64,000 bases of DNA from Paenibacillus thiaminolyticus (GCF_007066085.1 NZ_CP041405.1:2790001-2854000), one strand, 5' to 3'. Positions 35,049 through 44,599 are shown, counted from the first letter of the stretch. Notes: generated by a model not told the origin, from the letters alone. Translations and numbers: made by a program.

Positions 35049-36038
35049 CTAGCGATGGATGACATGCTGTGGAGAGCCTATCAGATAGGCACGAATATTA
35101 TCGGCAGCGATCGCGAGCAGGCGTTGGCGGGCTGCTTGCGAAGCCCAGGCCATATGGGGCGTGACGATAAGCCGCTGATGGGGCATGAGCAGCGGATGCG
35201 ATGCCGAAGGCGGCTCCTCCGCGAGCACATCCAGCAGGACGCCGCAGAGCCGCCCTTCCCGCAGCGCGCCGGCCACCTCCTGCTCATGCAGCAGCCCGCC
35301 GCGGGACGTATTAATGAGCACCGCCGTCCGCTTCATCTTCCCGATGAAGGTCCGGTTGACCATGCCGCGCGTCTCTTCGGTCAGCGGACAATGCAGCGAC
35401 ACGACATCCGCCTCGGCCAGCAGTTCATCCTGACTGACGAACCGAATCCCGGCTTCGCCTGCCGGCACCGTGCGGGTGGTTGCGATGACATCCATCCCGA
35501 ATGCCCGGGCCAGCCCGGCCACCTTGCGCCCGATCTGCCCGTAGCCGATGATGCCGAACGTCTTGCCGGCCAATTCCGTCTGCGGCGACAGCCCGTAGCT
35601 GAAGTCCGGCTGGCGGGACCAGCGGCCCCGCTTCACCGAGCGATCATGGGCTTCCACCCGGTGGCACCAGGCAAGGAGCAGGGCGAAGACGAATTGGGCG
35701 ACATTGTCCGCGCCGTACCCCGGGACGTTCGTCACGGTGATGCCCAGCGACTGCGCCGCATCGACATCGACGATGTCATAGCCAGTCGCCAGCACGCCGA
35801 TATAACGGAGCGACGGCAGCTTCCGCAGCGTCTCCGCAGTCAGCGGCGTCTTGTTCGTCAGCACGATATCCGCCCCTTGCGCCCGGGCATCAATCTCCTT
35901 CCTCTCCGTGCGCGGATACACCTCCACCTGCACTTCGGCCGCTGGAATACACGCCGCCTCCGCGACCGCTGCGCGCAGCACGTCCCAGCTCAGATCGCCG
36001 GGATTGAGCGCATGGCCGTCCAATATGACGATCCGCAT
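35049..36038 (-). CDS. D-2-hydroxyacid dehydrogenase (glycerate dehydrogenase-like)
   Basis: A 329-residue NAD-dependent oxidoreductase. The Rossmann loop is FGIIGYGQIGRKVAGLA, followed by HCPLTEETRGMVN, the catalytic Arg in NTSRGGLLHE, the acidic partner in LDVLAEEPP and the His in VTPHMAW. The closest pattern is hydroxypyruvate reductase/glycerate dehydrogenase; lactate or phosphoglycerate activity is less likely because the regulatory ACT domain is absent. It lies 39 bases after topB on the same strand and shares the terminator at 34985. Confidence 0.88.
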   Translation of the reverse strand: MRIVILDGHALNPGDLSWDVLRAAVAEAACIPAAEVQVEVYPRTERKEIDARAQGADIVLTNKTPLTAETLRKLPSLRYIGVLATGYDIVDVDAAQSLGITVTNVPGYGADNVAQFVFALLLAWCHRVEAHDRSVKRGRWSRQPDFSYGLSPQTELAGKTFGIIGYGQIGRKVAGLARAFGMDVIATTRTVPAGEAGIRFVSQDELLAEADVVSLHCPLTEETRGMVNRTFIGKMKRTAVLINTSRGGLLHEQEVAGALREGRLCGVLLDVLAEEPPSASHPLLMPHQRLIVTPHMAWASQAARQRLLAIAADNIRAYLIGSPQHVIHR

Positions 36039-36077
36039 CGCGGCTCTCGCCCCCTTCTCCTTTTCGCTTGCGCTTCC

Positions 36078-38210
36078 TTATTCGCCGTTCTGCTTCGCCA
36101 GCGCGGCCTTGAGCAGATCGCCCAGATTGTTGCCGAGCGGCTCCTGCTTCTCGAATTGCTTGACCAGCTTCCGCTCTTCATGCTTCTTGATTCGGCCGCC
36201 GCCTTCCTCCAGCTTCTCCGTAATGTTGCAAGGAAGGCACTGCACGAATTTGCCGGCTTTGCCGATTTTGAACTCCATTTTTTTATGGCATTGCGGGCAG
36301 CGCCGGTTCGACAGATTCTTCTCCTCCGAGCGCCGGTACTCGCATGATTTGTTGGAGCAGACGAGCCACTTGCCCCGCTTCCCCTTGCGCTCCATCAGCC
36401 GCGATCCGCACTCCGGGCAATGGCTGCTCGTCAGGTTATGCGGCTTATACTCCGCCTGGCTCCGCTTCACTTCGCTCACGAGCTGTTCCGTCATCTTGCG
36501 GATATCCGTCATGAAGGCAGACGTCTGAGCCGAACCGCGGGCAATCTGCTCCAGCTCGCGCTCCCACTGTGCCGTCAACTCCGGCGAACGAAGCTGCTCG
36601 GACACGAGGTTGATGAGCTGGGTCCCCTTGCCGGTCGGCTGGAGCGAAGAGCCTTGGCGTTCGATCGTGTCGGAGGAGACCAGCTTCTCGATGATATCCG
36701 CCCGGGTCGCCGGCGTGCCGAGTCCGTATTTCTCCATCTGGGTAAGCAGCGTAGCTTCGGTATATCTTGCAGGCGGCTTCGTCCGTCCGCGGCGGGTAAG
36801 GACGCGCTTCGCCTGCAGCCGTTGGCCCTGGGTGAGGCTCGGCAGGCGCTGCTCGGCCCTGCCCGCTTCGTCGGCATCGTCATCGTCATCCGCCAGCTCC
36901 CAATCGTTCTCATACGCCTTTTTCCAGCCGTTGTCGATGACCGTCTTGCCTTTCGCATGCAGCTGCTCCCCGCCCATGCCGATCGTGACCGCGACTTGCT
37001 CGTAACGGACCGGGGGCAAGAACAAGGCGAGGAAGCGGCGCGCGATGAGATCATAGAGCTTGCGCTCCTCCGGCGACAGATTGGCCAGCCGCAGCGGCTC
37101 ATCCGTAGGAATGATGGCGTGATGATCCGTCACCTTCGCATCATCGACGATGCGCTTCGTTACATGCAGCTTCCCGCGCAGGAGCGGCTTCGCGATCGCG
37201 GCGTACGGGCCAACGGCCATCGCATCCAGCCGCTCGGGCAGCGTCCCCGTCATATCGGAAGACAGATACCGGCTGTCCGTGCGCGGATACGTTACGAGCT
37301 TGTGCTGCTCGTACAGCCGCTGCAGCACATTCGACGTCTGCTTCGCGGAGAAGCCGTAGCGCCGGTTCGCGTCCCGCTGCAGCTCGGTCAAATCGTAAGC
37401 GAGCGGATGCGGCTCGCTCTTCTCCGACTTCTTCAAGCCGGAGATCAGCGCCTCGCGCCCTCTCAGCTTCTCGGTCAGCGCCGCAGCCTCTTCCAGCCGG
37501 AACAGGCGGGCATCCCCGCCCGGGGCGCGCCATGCGGCCTCGAAGCCGCCGAAGTCAGCGTGCACCGTCTCATATTCCTGCGATTGGAACTCCCGAATCT
37601 CCTGCTCCCGCTTCATCAGCATCGCCAGCGTCGGCGTCTGCACCCGGCCGGCGGACAACGGGGTCTCGAACTTGGTCGTCAGCGCCCGCGTCACATTCAA
37701 CCCGATGAGCCAATCGGCTTCGGCGCGGCAGCGGGCCGATTCATACAGCCGATCGAACGCCTTGCCGGGCTTCAATTGGCGGAAGCCCTCCCGAATCGCC
37801 TTGTCTGTCTGGGAGGAGATCCAGAGACGATGGAACGGCTTGTTCCACTTGACCATCTGCATAATCCAGCGGGCGAGCAATTCTCCTTCGCGTGCCGCGT
37901 CCGTCGCGACAATCAGGTCCTTCAGGTCCTGACGCTTGCAGAGCTGCTGGACGGCCTTGAATTGATGAGATGATTCCCGAAGCACCTTCAATCGCATCCG
38001 ATCCGGGATGATCGGCAGATCTTCCAGGCGCCAGGTCTGGTAGTTCTTATCGTAGTCTTCCGGCTCCGCCAGCCCGACCAGATGACCAAGCGCCCAGGTG
38101 ACGACATAATCAGGACCTTCAAAATATGTTTTATGCGAGTTGCGGCATCCGAGCACGCGCGCGAGCTCCCGCGCAACCGAAGGCTTTTCTGCCAGAACGA
38201 GTGATTTCAT
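36078..38210 (-). CDS. topB: DNA topoisomerase III
   Basis: A 710-residue type IA topoisomerase. The Toprim domain begins KSLVLAEKPSVARELARVLG; the acidic metal site is ATDAAREGEL. The catalytic Tyr308 sits in VTYPRTDSRYLS. QTPTLAMLM and HHAIIPTD are further family marks. The C terminus has two cysteine-rich zinc ribbons (CPECG...CSNKSCEYRR and CPQCHKKMEF...CLPC) and a basic tail. It relaxes and decatenates DNA through single-strand passage. AAGGAAGG precedes the ATG. The length is typical for Bacillota TopB. Confidence 0.95.
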   Translation of the reverse strand: MKSLVLAEKPSVARELARVLGCRNSHKTYFEGPDYVVTWALGHLVGLAEPEDYDKNYQTWRLEDLPIIPDRMRLKVLRESSHQFKAVQQLCKRQDLKDLIVATDAAREGELLARWIMQMVKWNKPFHRLWISSQTDKAIREGFRQLKPGKAFDRLYESARCRAEADWLIGLNVTRALTTKFETPLSAGRVQTPTLAMLMKREQEIREFQSQEYETVHADFGGFEAAWRAPGGDARLFRLEEAAALTEKLRGREALISGLKKSEKSEPHPLAYDLTELQRDANRRYGFSAKQTSNVLQRLYEQHKLVTYPRTDSRYLSSDMTGTLPERLDAMAVGPYAAIAKPLLRGKLHVTKRIVDDAKVTDHHAIIPTDEPLRLANLSPEERKLYDLIARRFLALFLPPVRYEQVAVTIGMGGEQLHAKGKTVIDNGWKKAYENDWELADDDDDADEAGRAEQRLPSLTQGQRLQAKRVLTRRGRTKPPARYTEATLLTQMEKYGLGTPATRADIIEKLVSSDTIERQGSSLQPTGKGTQLINLVSEQLRSPELTAQWERELEQIARGSAQTSAFMTDIRKMTEQLVSEVKRSQAEYKPHNLTSSHCPECGSRLMERKGKRGKWLVCSNKSCEYRRSEEKNLSNRRCPQCHKKMEFKIGKAGKFVQCLPCNITEKLEEGGGRIKKHEERKLVKQFEKQEPLGNNLGDLLKAALAKQNGE

Positions 38211-38356
38211 GCGTCCATTCCTTCCTTATCGATAATCTGAACCCATTATAGCATGGCGTTCAACAGCGGTACCGCCCCTTCCCCTGCCGCCAACGGACGC
38301 AGCCCCGAAAGAAGAATTTGTCTCTCGGGGCCCGCATGGCGATACATCGTTCCGGC

Positions 38357-39145
38357 TTAGAGCGAGCGGACGGCTCCCCCGTCGGCCAGCACCGCCTGTC
38401 CGGTCATATAGCTGTTCGCCGGCGAGGCGAGGAACGCGATCAGCGTCCCCATCTCCTCCGGGCTGCCGTATCGTCCGATAGGAATGCGGCGGCGCTGCTC
38501 CTCCTCGATCTGGCCGACCTCCACCTGCCGCGCCTCCGCGGCCAACTGGTCCAATTGGATGACGCGATCGGTCGCGAAGCGGCCCGGACCGACCGTATTG
38601 ATGAGAATATTGTCCCGTGCCAGCTCCGGAGCCAACGTCTTCGCAAGCCCGAGCACGCCGACCCGCAGGGTGGAGGAGACGATGAGATTCTCGATCGGCT
38701 CCTTATGTGCGGAGGAGGTCACATTGACGATGCGCCCGAACTTCTGGCCGCGCATATAAGGAAGCACGGCGCGAATGGAGCGGATATAGCTGAGCAGCGT
38801 CAGCTCGAAGCCGTGCTGCCAGGCCGAGTCGTCAATCTCATCGAAGGTTCCCGGTGCCGGCCCGCCGCAATTGTTGACCAGAATGTCGACCGTGCCGTAC
38901 CGCTCCACGGTAACGGCTACGATGCGTTCAATGTCTTGCGGGCGGGTAATATCCGCCACGACGGCAAGCGGCCGGCTGCCTGTCCGTGCCTCTATCTGTC
39001 CCGCCGCCTCGCGAACGGTCTCTTCCTGGCGGCCGACCAATGTCACGCGCGCCCCTTCCCCCGCCAGCGCGGAGGCTGCTGCCAATCCCAAGCCTTTGGA
39101 TGAGGCCAACACGATGGCCGTCTTGTCCTTCAGTTGCAAATCCAT
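38357..39145 (-). CDS. SDR-family protein with degenerate catalytic motif
   Basis: A 262-residue short-chain dehydrogenase fold. The cofactor loop is ASSKGLGLAAASALAGEGA rather than the classic TGxxxGxG; NNCGGPAPG and GRIVNVTSSAHKEP follow in order. The catalytic YxxxK is absent: the aligned segment reads LIVSSTLRVGVLG, with Ser and Arg in place of Tyr and Lys. A known BKR-like SDR subgroup shares both deviations, so this is not a sequencing error, but oxidoreductase activity is doubtful. Start ATG 39145 follows GAGGAG. Confidence 0.8.
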   Translation of the reverse strand: MDLQLKDKTAIVLASSKGLGLAAASALAGEGARVTLVGRQEETVREAAGQIEARTGSRPLAVVADITRPQDIERIVAVTVERYGTVDILVNNCGGPAPGTFDEIDDSAWQHGFELTLLSYIRSIRAVLPYMRGQKFGRIVNVTSSAHKEPIENLIVSSTLRVGVLGLAKTLAPELARDNILINTVGPGRFATDRVIQLDQLAAEARQVEVGQIEEEQRRRIPIGRYGSPEEMGTLIAFLASPANSYMTGQAVLADGGAVRSL

Positions 39146-39350
39146 AGATACCCGGCTCCTCTCCTGTAAAATACGGCAAGTCTGCCGCACGCCGCGGCAG
39201 ATTCGACATGCACCTGCGATGCTGCTATCGACATTATACCAAATTCAACCACTTTCTTCGTAATCCTCCTCCCTGGTTGTGCTATGATAAGGGAATGGAC
39301 AACCGCGGCCCGCACGCCGCGGCCGCTATCGCAAGGAGGGATTCCACGCC

Positions 39351-40058
39351 TTGAACGCGTTCACGCTGAAGCTGCTCGCGCTCGCACTCATGCTGCTCGA
39401 TCATATTCATTTTTATTTCCCGGATTCTCCCGACTGGTTCCATAGCGCGGGACGGCTGGCCGCCCCCATCTTCTTCTTCTTCGCGGCGGAAGGCTACGCC
39501 CATACGCGCGACATCCGGCGCTACATGCTGCGCATGTTCATTTTCGCTCTGGTGATGGCGGCAGGCAGCGAGCTGCTGACGTTGGCCATGCCGGGCGGCA
39601 CGATTGACAATAACATCTTCCTCTCGCTCTTCGCCGCGCTCGTGCTGATGGCAGCGTTGGACTGGGCGAGATCGTCAGGCCAGACGGCGGGAGGCATCCT
39701 GATCTGCGGCACGATTATGGGAGCCATGTTCTTCGTCGAGTACGGCTTGCTGGCGGTGTCGATGGCGATCGTCTTCCATCTGCTTCGAGGCACCAAAGCG
39801 ATGATGCCGGCGTTCATCCTCTCTTCTCTCGTGCTCTCGCTCGCCCCGTACGCCCATGTGCACCGAGAGGAGATGTGGACGGCGCATTACCTGTTCGTGG
39901 TCAATCCGCAATGGATGATGATCTTTGCCATCCCGCTGATAATGGCCTATAACAGAGAACGAGGCCCGGACCAGCCATGGGCCAAGTACGTATTCTATTT
40001 CTTTTATCCACTGCATGTGTGGATTCTATATGCCATCAGCTGGCTGGCCGCGGCATAG
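39351..40058 (+). CDS. TraX-family membrane protein
   Basis: A 235-residue membrane protein with about seven helices. TLKLLALALMLLDHIHFYF, GRLAAPIFFFFAAEGYAHTR and FYPLHVWILY match the TraX family (acyltransferase-like; in plasmid F it acetylates pilin). It starts with TTG behind AAGGAGGGA at 9 bases. There are no conjugation genes around, so its role in this chromosome is unknown. Confidence 0.85.
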   Translation: MNAFTLKLLALALMLLDHIHFYFPDSPDWFHSAGRLAAPIFFFFAAEGYAHTRDIRRYMLRMFIFALVMAAGSELLTLAMPGGTIDNNIFLSLFAALVLMAALDWARSSGQTAGGILICGTIMGAMFFVEYGLLAVSMAIVFHLLRGTKAMMPAFILSSLVLSLAPYAHVHREEMWTAHYLFVVNPQWMMIFAIPLIMAYNRERGPDQPWAKYVFYFFYPLHVWILYAISWLAAA

Positions 40059-40257
40059 GCCGCCCCATGTCAGCCGTGCATTCCCCGCTTACTCGCAGCG
40101 TGAAGCAGAGCAAACGAGATGATAATATGGTAAAATAGTCCTACTACTGATAGACTATCAAGCAGCAATGCCGCTGCTGCGGGAAACATAGGCCAAGTCC
40201 TAGCAATGATAGAATCTGATACATGCTAAGATACATAACTTCATGAGGAGAGATGAC

Positions 40258-40998
40258 ATGAAAAATAGATGGTTCATCGGACTCGCGTTCGTGATGCTGC
40301 TTGCCGCATTTGCAACCGGAGCGTTGGCCGCCGGGTCGTACAAGCTGATCGTGGACGGGAAGAAAATAGATGCGGACATCCGGGACATCAACGGCACCGT
40401 CTATGTGCCGTTGCGCACCGTCTCGGAAGCGCTTGGGGCCGCCGTGCGCTATGACAAGACCAGCCAGACGATTACGCTCCATTCGTCTCCGCGTGCTGCA
40501 CCGGCCGCGCAAGATGCGGCGGATGAATCGCGCAAGGGTTCCCGGCAGCATCCGGCTTCGCTGGGCGAGACGGTGGCCTTTGCGGCGGGCAACGGAGCCG
40601 ATGCGACGGCGACAGGAAGCATAACCATCGAGGAGATTGTTAGAGGGAAGGAAGCATGGGATCAAATCTATGCGACGAACCGCTTCAACAAAGCGCCGCG
40701 CAAAGGCTATGAATACATATTGGCAAAAGTGACCGTCAGCATCGACTCTCACGCCAACCCGGACGCGGCGGTCGATGTCAACGCGTTCGACTTCACCCTG
40801 GTCTCATCCGCCGGCGCCGATTACCCCGCAGTCGCGGTCGTCACTCCGGATCCCCCGCTCCGGACGAAGATATATGTCGGCGGCACCTATACGGGATGGG
40901 CCGCCTTCCAGGTCCGTCATGACGACGCGGAGCCGCTCATCGCGAACGGCCGCAAACACGACGGCACGAGCGGCCTGTGGTTCAAGACCGTTCCATAA
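40258..40998 (+). CDS. Secreted protein with copper-amine-oxidase stalk domain and DUF4352-like domain
   Basis: A 246-residue exported protein. A signal peptide of about 24 residues ends ATGALAAG. Residues about 27-75 are a stalk domain (KLIVDGKKIDADIRDINGT, VPLRTVSEALGAAVRYD), common in Paenibacillus envelope proteins. After a low-complexity linker, residues about 125-240 look like a DUF4352 immunoglobulin-like domain (YILAKVTVSIDSH, FTLVSSAGADY, GWAAFQV). No enzymatic function is implied. Start ATG 40258 follows GAGGAGAGATGAC; an ATG five codons earlier sits on the ribosome site. Confidence 0.78.
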   Translation: MKNRWFIGLAFVMLLAAFATGALAAGSYKLIVDGKKIDADIRDINGTVYVPLRTVSEALGAAVRYDKTSQTITLHSSPRAAPAAQDAADESRKGSRQHPASLGETVAFAAGNGADATATGSITIEEIVRGKEAWDQIYATNRFNKAPRKGYEYILAKVTVSIDSHANPDAAVDVNAFDFTLVSSAGADYPAVAVVTPDPPLRTKIYVGGTYTGWAAFQVRHDDAEPLIANGRKHDGTSGLWFKTVP

Positions 40999-41005
40999 CA
41001 ACAAC

Positions 41006-41042
41006 GAAGCCGCAGCATCCCTGGCTTAGGGAGGCTGCGGCT
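41006..41042. terminator. Hairpin between convergent genes
   Basis: AGCCGCAGC and GCTGCGGCT with an inner TCCCT/AGGGA form a long stem between the stalk-domain gene and tatA. Neither side has a strong T-run; TTCGTTGTTGTT on the minus side is the better one. Confidence 0.5.
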
Positions 41043-41055
41043 GATTGCGTTGGGC

Positions 41056-41256
41056 CTATGGAAGCTTTTTCAGCTCGATCGTCTCTCTGTCTTCCTCTTC
41101 CTTACCGTCATCGGTCAGGCCGCGGGTGGAATTGCGGAATTCCCGCAGCGTATCGCCGAATGCGCGGCCGAGCTGCGGCAGCTTCGCCGGGCCGAAGAGC
41201 AACAGCGCCAGCATCAAAATAATGACCAGGCCGGAAATCCCGATATTGTTCAGCAT
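41056..41256 (-). CDS. tatA: Twin-arginine translocase subunit TatA
   Basis: A 66-residue TatA/E protein: a short amino end, one helix (GISGLVIILMLALLLFGPAKLPQLG, seen here only by its halves GLVIILML and LLLFGPAKLP), an amphipathic helix with GRAFGDTLREFRNS, and an acidic tail. Start ATG 41256 follows AGGAGGTGGCCTCC. It ends an operon of cytochrome c, Tat-exported subunit, GMC dehydrogenase, tatC and tatA, so it probably serves mainly that exported complex. Confidence 0.92.
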   Translation of the reverse strand: MLNNIGISGLVIILMLALLLFGPAKLPQLGRAFGDTLREFRNSTRGLTDDGKEEEDRETIELKKLP

Positions 41257-41288
41257 GGAGGCCACCTCCTTCCTTGAAGATGTGAGGG

Positions 41289-42020
41289 CTACGGACTGGC
41301 AGACGAGGCATCCAGCCGGCGGGAATAGGCAGCGGACAGACAAATGCTCAGTTCGAACAACGCGATCAGCGGGATGGTTACCGACAAATGCGAGACGACA
41401 TCGGGCGGCGAGATGCATGCCCCGACAATCGTCAATCCGAGGTAGGCAGGCTTCCGGATGCGGCGCAGCTTATCCGGCGTCATGAGTTCCAGCCGGGTCA
41501 GGAACAGGACCACGACCGGCATCTCGAAGGCAATGCCGAGCGGGAAGACGATATTGAACATCAACGTGAAATACCGGTCGATGCCATAAATCTCCGCCGC
41601 CCCAATGCTGCGGTTCATCTGCATCAGGAATTCCAGCATCATCGGGAACACAAGGTAATAGCTGAAGGCAACCCCCAGCAGGAACATCAGGAAGGAGGCG
41701 GGCACATAAGCCAGCGCCGCCAGCGCCTCTACTTCCGTCAACCCCGGGCGGACGAACGCCCACAGCTGATAAAAGAGGACAGGCAGCGACAGCAGCACAG
41801 CGAAGAGCAGGGCGCACTTCATATAGACGAACAGCCCGTCCGTGAACGCGAACACGTTCCATTGGATTCCGAGCTTGGCTGGACGCGACTTCAGCAGAAC
41901 CAGCAGCCGCGGCGATAAGTATACCCCGACGCACAGCATCGCAATGAACCACGAAGTGAACACAATCAGCCGCTTGCGCAGTTCCGTCAAATGCAGAATC
42001 AGTTCTTCCTGGTTATTCAT
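41289..42020 (-). CDS. tatC: Twin-arginine translocase subunit TatC
   Basis: A 243-residue protein with six helices. LILHLTELRKRLIVF at the start is the TatC signature that recognises the twin-arginine signal, and PGLTEVEALAAL, FAFGVAFSYY-like FLLGVAFSYYLVFP and FEMPVVVLFL follow. Start ATG 42020 follows AAGGGG; an in-frame start eight codons earlier has no site. With TatA it makes a minimal Gram-positive TatAC translocase placed next to a clear Tat substrate. Confidence 0.93.
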   Translation of the reverse strand: MNNQEELILHLTELRKRLIVFTSWFIAMLCVGVYLSPRLLVLLKSRPAKLGIQWNVFAFTDGLFVYMKCALLFAVLLSLPVLFYQLWAFVRPGLTEVEALAALAYVPASFLMFLLGVAFSYYLVFPMMLEFLMQMNRSIGAAEIYGIDRYFTLMFNIVFPLGIAFEMPVVVLFLTRLELMTPDKLRRIRKPAYLGLTIVGACISPPDVVSHLSVTIPLIALFELSICLSAAYSRRLDASSASP

Positions 42021-42070
42021 TCGATCTCGCCCCTTGCCGGACAAGGTGAGGACGCGAAGGGTTTCCGCAT

Positions 42071-43792
42071 TTACGCCAACGGCCCTCCCTGCTTCAAATA
42101 CGTGAGAATGCCTTCCGCCGCGCGATAGGCAAGCGCGCCTACGGTGGCGGTCGGGTTGTACCCGCTGTTATGAGGGAAGGCCGACGCGCCGACGACGAAT
42201 ACATTATCCGCGTCCCACATTTGCATATAGTTATTGACGGCCGAAGTGGACGGATCGCTTCCCATAATGACGCCGCCCGTGTTATGCGTCGACTGGTACG
42301 GCACGATATTGTACGGGCCAAGCTCCCCATTGGAACCGGCCTTGCTCGGTTTCATTTCTTGCATAATCTCTGCGGACTTCGCAGCCATGAACTTGACCAA
42401 CTCGCGGTCCTGATCCTCGAAATCATACGTAATCCGGATCTGGGGAAGTCCATACGTATCCTTGTAGGTAGGGTCCAAATCAAGATAGTGGTGCCGCCAT
42501 GGCATATTTGCTCCTTGCGGCCCAACGCTCAGCGTGCGATACGCGTAATGCAACGAAGCCTTCTTGAATTCCTTGCCCCAGGAAGGCGTTCCCTCCGGAA
42601 CCGAGTTGTTGGCGATAGGCCGAAGGCCGGTCTGAGACAGGCGAATACCGGCTCCGTGAATGAAGTTGACATCCGAATGGTCGAAGTTGTCACCGTTGAA
42701 GTCATCAATTTCAATGCCCAGCGCTCCGGCGCCTGCATAGGTGTTGAACTCGCGGTCCTCATAAAATCCGGCGGCGGCCCCCCCATTCACTTGGTAGGCA
42801 TAGTTGCGGCCGATGACGCCCTGCCCGGTATCCGGGTTATAAGCCGTCCCCAGATTCGACAGCAGCAGCAGCTTCACGTTATTGAAGACGTAACTGGCCA
42901 AAATAACGACATCGGCAGGCTGAATGAACTCCTTGCGCGTCACCGTGTCCACGTAGACAACGCCCGTTGCTTTTTTGCCGCTATGTAAAATCTCGGTCAC
43001 ATTGGAGTTCGTCCGGATCTCCAGATTCCCCGTCTTCTCGGCGACTGGAATGACCGTCACGACCGGATCGGCCTTCGCTCCATATTCGCATCCGAATCGC
43101 TCACAGAAGGCGCAATATTGGCAGGCGGCCCGTGCGATGCCGTCCGGATTCGTATACGCTTGAGACAGATTCGCCGACGGCATCATGTACGGATGGTAGC
43201 CCAGCTTTTTGGAGGCTTCCTCGAACATGGTAATCGCCGGCGTTTTTTTCATGGGCGGCGTCGGGAACGGATTGGATCGCTTGCCGACCATCGGATTCTG
43301 CTCCTGCTCCCCGGAGATGCCGGCCATTTTCTCGAAGTTGTCGAAATAAGGCTCCAGCTCATCATAGGTAATGCCCCAGTCCTGAATGGTCATGCCGTCC
43401 GGAATCTTCTTTTTGCCGTAACGTTCCACCGTCTTCGTATAAATCTCGAAATCATACGGCAAAAACCGGAAATATTGGCCGTTCCAATGGATTCCGGCAC
43501 CGCCGAGACCTTCGCCCATCAGGAAGGAGCCATAGCTTCGCAGCGGCAGCGCCCGCTGGCTTTGTTGGTTGCGGAACGTGACCGTCTCCTTGGACAAGTC
43601 TTGCATCAGCTCATAGCGCTGGGCGTAGCGCAGCTCATCATGGACCATGAAATAGTCTTCCGTCTTGCGGCTCTTGCCCCGTTCCAGCCCGAGCACCTTG
43701 ATGCCTGCCTTGGTCAGCTCGGAAGCGATGACTCCTCCCGCCCAACCCATGCCGACGATCACGACGGGCACTTTCGGTAACTTCGTTGCCAT
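42071..43792 (-). CDS. GMC-family FAD dehydrogenase, large subunit
   Basis: A 573-residue flavoprotein. The FAD loop is VVIVGMGWAGGVIASELTKAG; GEGLGGAGIHWNGQ, ASYVFNNVKLLLLS and the C-terminal HNTGGVIMG with SGYNPTATVGALAYR complete the GMC pattern as in gluconate/sorbitol dehydrogenase catalytic subunits. A CQYCAFCERFGCEYG stretch has four close cysteines that could bind an Fe-S cluster, as reported for FAD glucose dehydrogenase. It has no signal of its own and is probably carried out with the Tat-tagged small subunit upstream (24-base gap). The substrate is a polyol or sugar acid by family, not proven. Confidence 0.88.
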   Translation of the reverse strand: MATKLPKVPVVIVGMGWAGGVIASELTKAGIKVLGLERGKSRKTEDYFMVHDELRYAQRYELMQDLSKETVTFRNQQSQRALPLRSYGSFLMGEGLGGAGIHWNGQYFRFLPYDFEIYTKTVERYGKKKIPDGMTIQDWGITYDELEPYFDNFEKMAGISGEQEQNPMVGKRSNPFPTPPMKKTPAITMFEEASKKLGYHPYMMPSANLSQAYTNPDGIARAACQYCAFCERFGCEYGAKADPVVTVIPVAEKTGNLEIRTNSNVTEILHSGKKATGVVYVDTVTRKEFIQPADVVILASYVFNNVKLLLLSNLGTAYNPDTGQGVIGRNYAYQVNGGAAAGFYEDREFNTYAGAGALGIEIDDFNGDNFDHSDVNFIHGAGIRLSQTGLRPIANNSVPEGTPSWGKEFKKASLHYAYRTLSVGPQGANMPWRHHYLDLDPTYKDTYGLPQIRITYDFEDQDRELVKFMAAKSAEIMQEMKPSKAGSNGELGPYNIVPYQSTHNTGGVIMGSDPSTSAVNNYMQMWDADNVFVVGASAFPHNSGYNPTATVGALAYRAAEGILTYLKQGGPLA

Positions 43793-43816
43793 AGCATCGC
43801 TCTCCTTACGCGGTTA

Positions 43817-44599
43817 TTAATGTTGGGTCATATGGCTGTGCAAGCTTTGCGGTTCCATCTCGACGAATTCGGGCTTCTCGATAATATTGAGGTAACTCAT
43901 CTGGTTGCCCGGGTAGCGTCTCATTCTCCATCCCATCATATCTTTGTTCCCGCCATAGAGCGGATCGGCGTAGACGCCTTCGAGCGTCAGCGCACGCAGC
44001 ATTTTGAAGAAGGCTCCCGTCGTCTCCCCATTATCCAGGAGGACATCCTTGCCTTCCTCGAACGCCTTGAGCACTTCATCCTGCTGACTCGCTTCCAGCT
44101 CGGTGAAGGTCTTGCCGTAATGCTTCGTGCTGAACATCTCCAACGCGTCCAATCCTAGCATGAACAGTTCATGGTGCTTGATGCTCGGGAAGCCGCCTTG
44201 CGTCGGCTCGCCCTTGAAAAACGGCCCCTGCATATATTCACGCGCATTAATTCCCCATTGGCCTGCCAGCTGGTGATCGATATAAAAGGCAACCCCAAGC
44301 TCGGCCGCGCCCTGCCCGATATCGTCTGCGGGGAAAATCCGTTCCACAGCCGCTTCCGTGAGGCGGAACTCCCGCTGATTGAAAAACATCAGCGCCTGGT
44401 TATGATCCGCAGCCTGCTGCGGCGCCGGCTGATTCGGAGCCGGCTGCGTCCCGGCGCCCGGCCGTACAGAACGATCGATGACCGCTCCTACGACACCCCC
44501 GACTATGGCTCCGCCAAGCGCCGCCCCGGACACTTTCAGAAATTGCCGGCGGGATTGGTCGCGGGCTTGGCCTTGCTGGTTGCTGCGTGTGTCCGCCAC
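43817..44599 (-). CDS. Gluconate 2-dehydrogenase subunit 3-family protein with Tat signal
   Basis: A 260-residue small subunit. The amino end carries a twin-arginine signal, SRRQFLKVSG, followed by a glycine-rich hydrophobic stretch and a Pro/Gln-rich linker. The rest (FNQREFRLTEAAVERIFPADD, GAAELGVAFYIDHQL) is the gluconate dehydrogenase gamma-subunit domain that escorts the FAD subunit. I prefer GTG 44599, six bases after AGGAGG; the ATG two codons earlier abuts that site. It lies upstream of the GMC gene in the same operon. Confidence 0.87.
   Translation of the reverse strand: MADTRSNQQGQARDQSRRQFLKVSGAALGGAIVGGVVGAVIDRSVRPGAGTQPAPNQPAPQQAADHNQALMFFNQREFRLTEAAVERIFPADDIGQGAAELGVAFYIDHQLAGQWGINAREYMQGPFFKGEPTQGGFPSIKHHELFMLGLDALEMFSTKHYGKTFTELEASQQDEVLKAFEEGKDVLLDNGETTGAFFKMLRALTLEGVYADPLYGGNKDMMGWRMRRYPGNQMSYLNIIEKPEFVEMEPQSLHSHMTQH

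Noticed and set aside
36420..37973. A 517-codon open frame on the plus strand inside topB
   Set aside because: It is antisense to a complete topoisomerase III gene, has no ribosome site and its translation is Arg/Leu-rich filler typical of GC-rich antisense frames.
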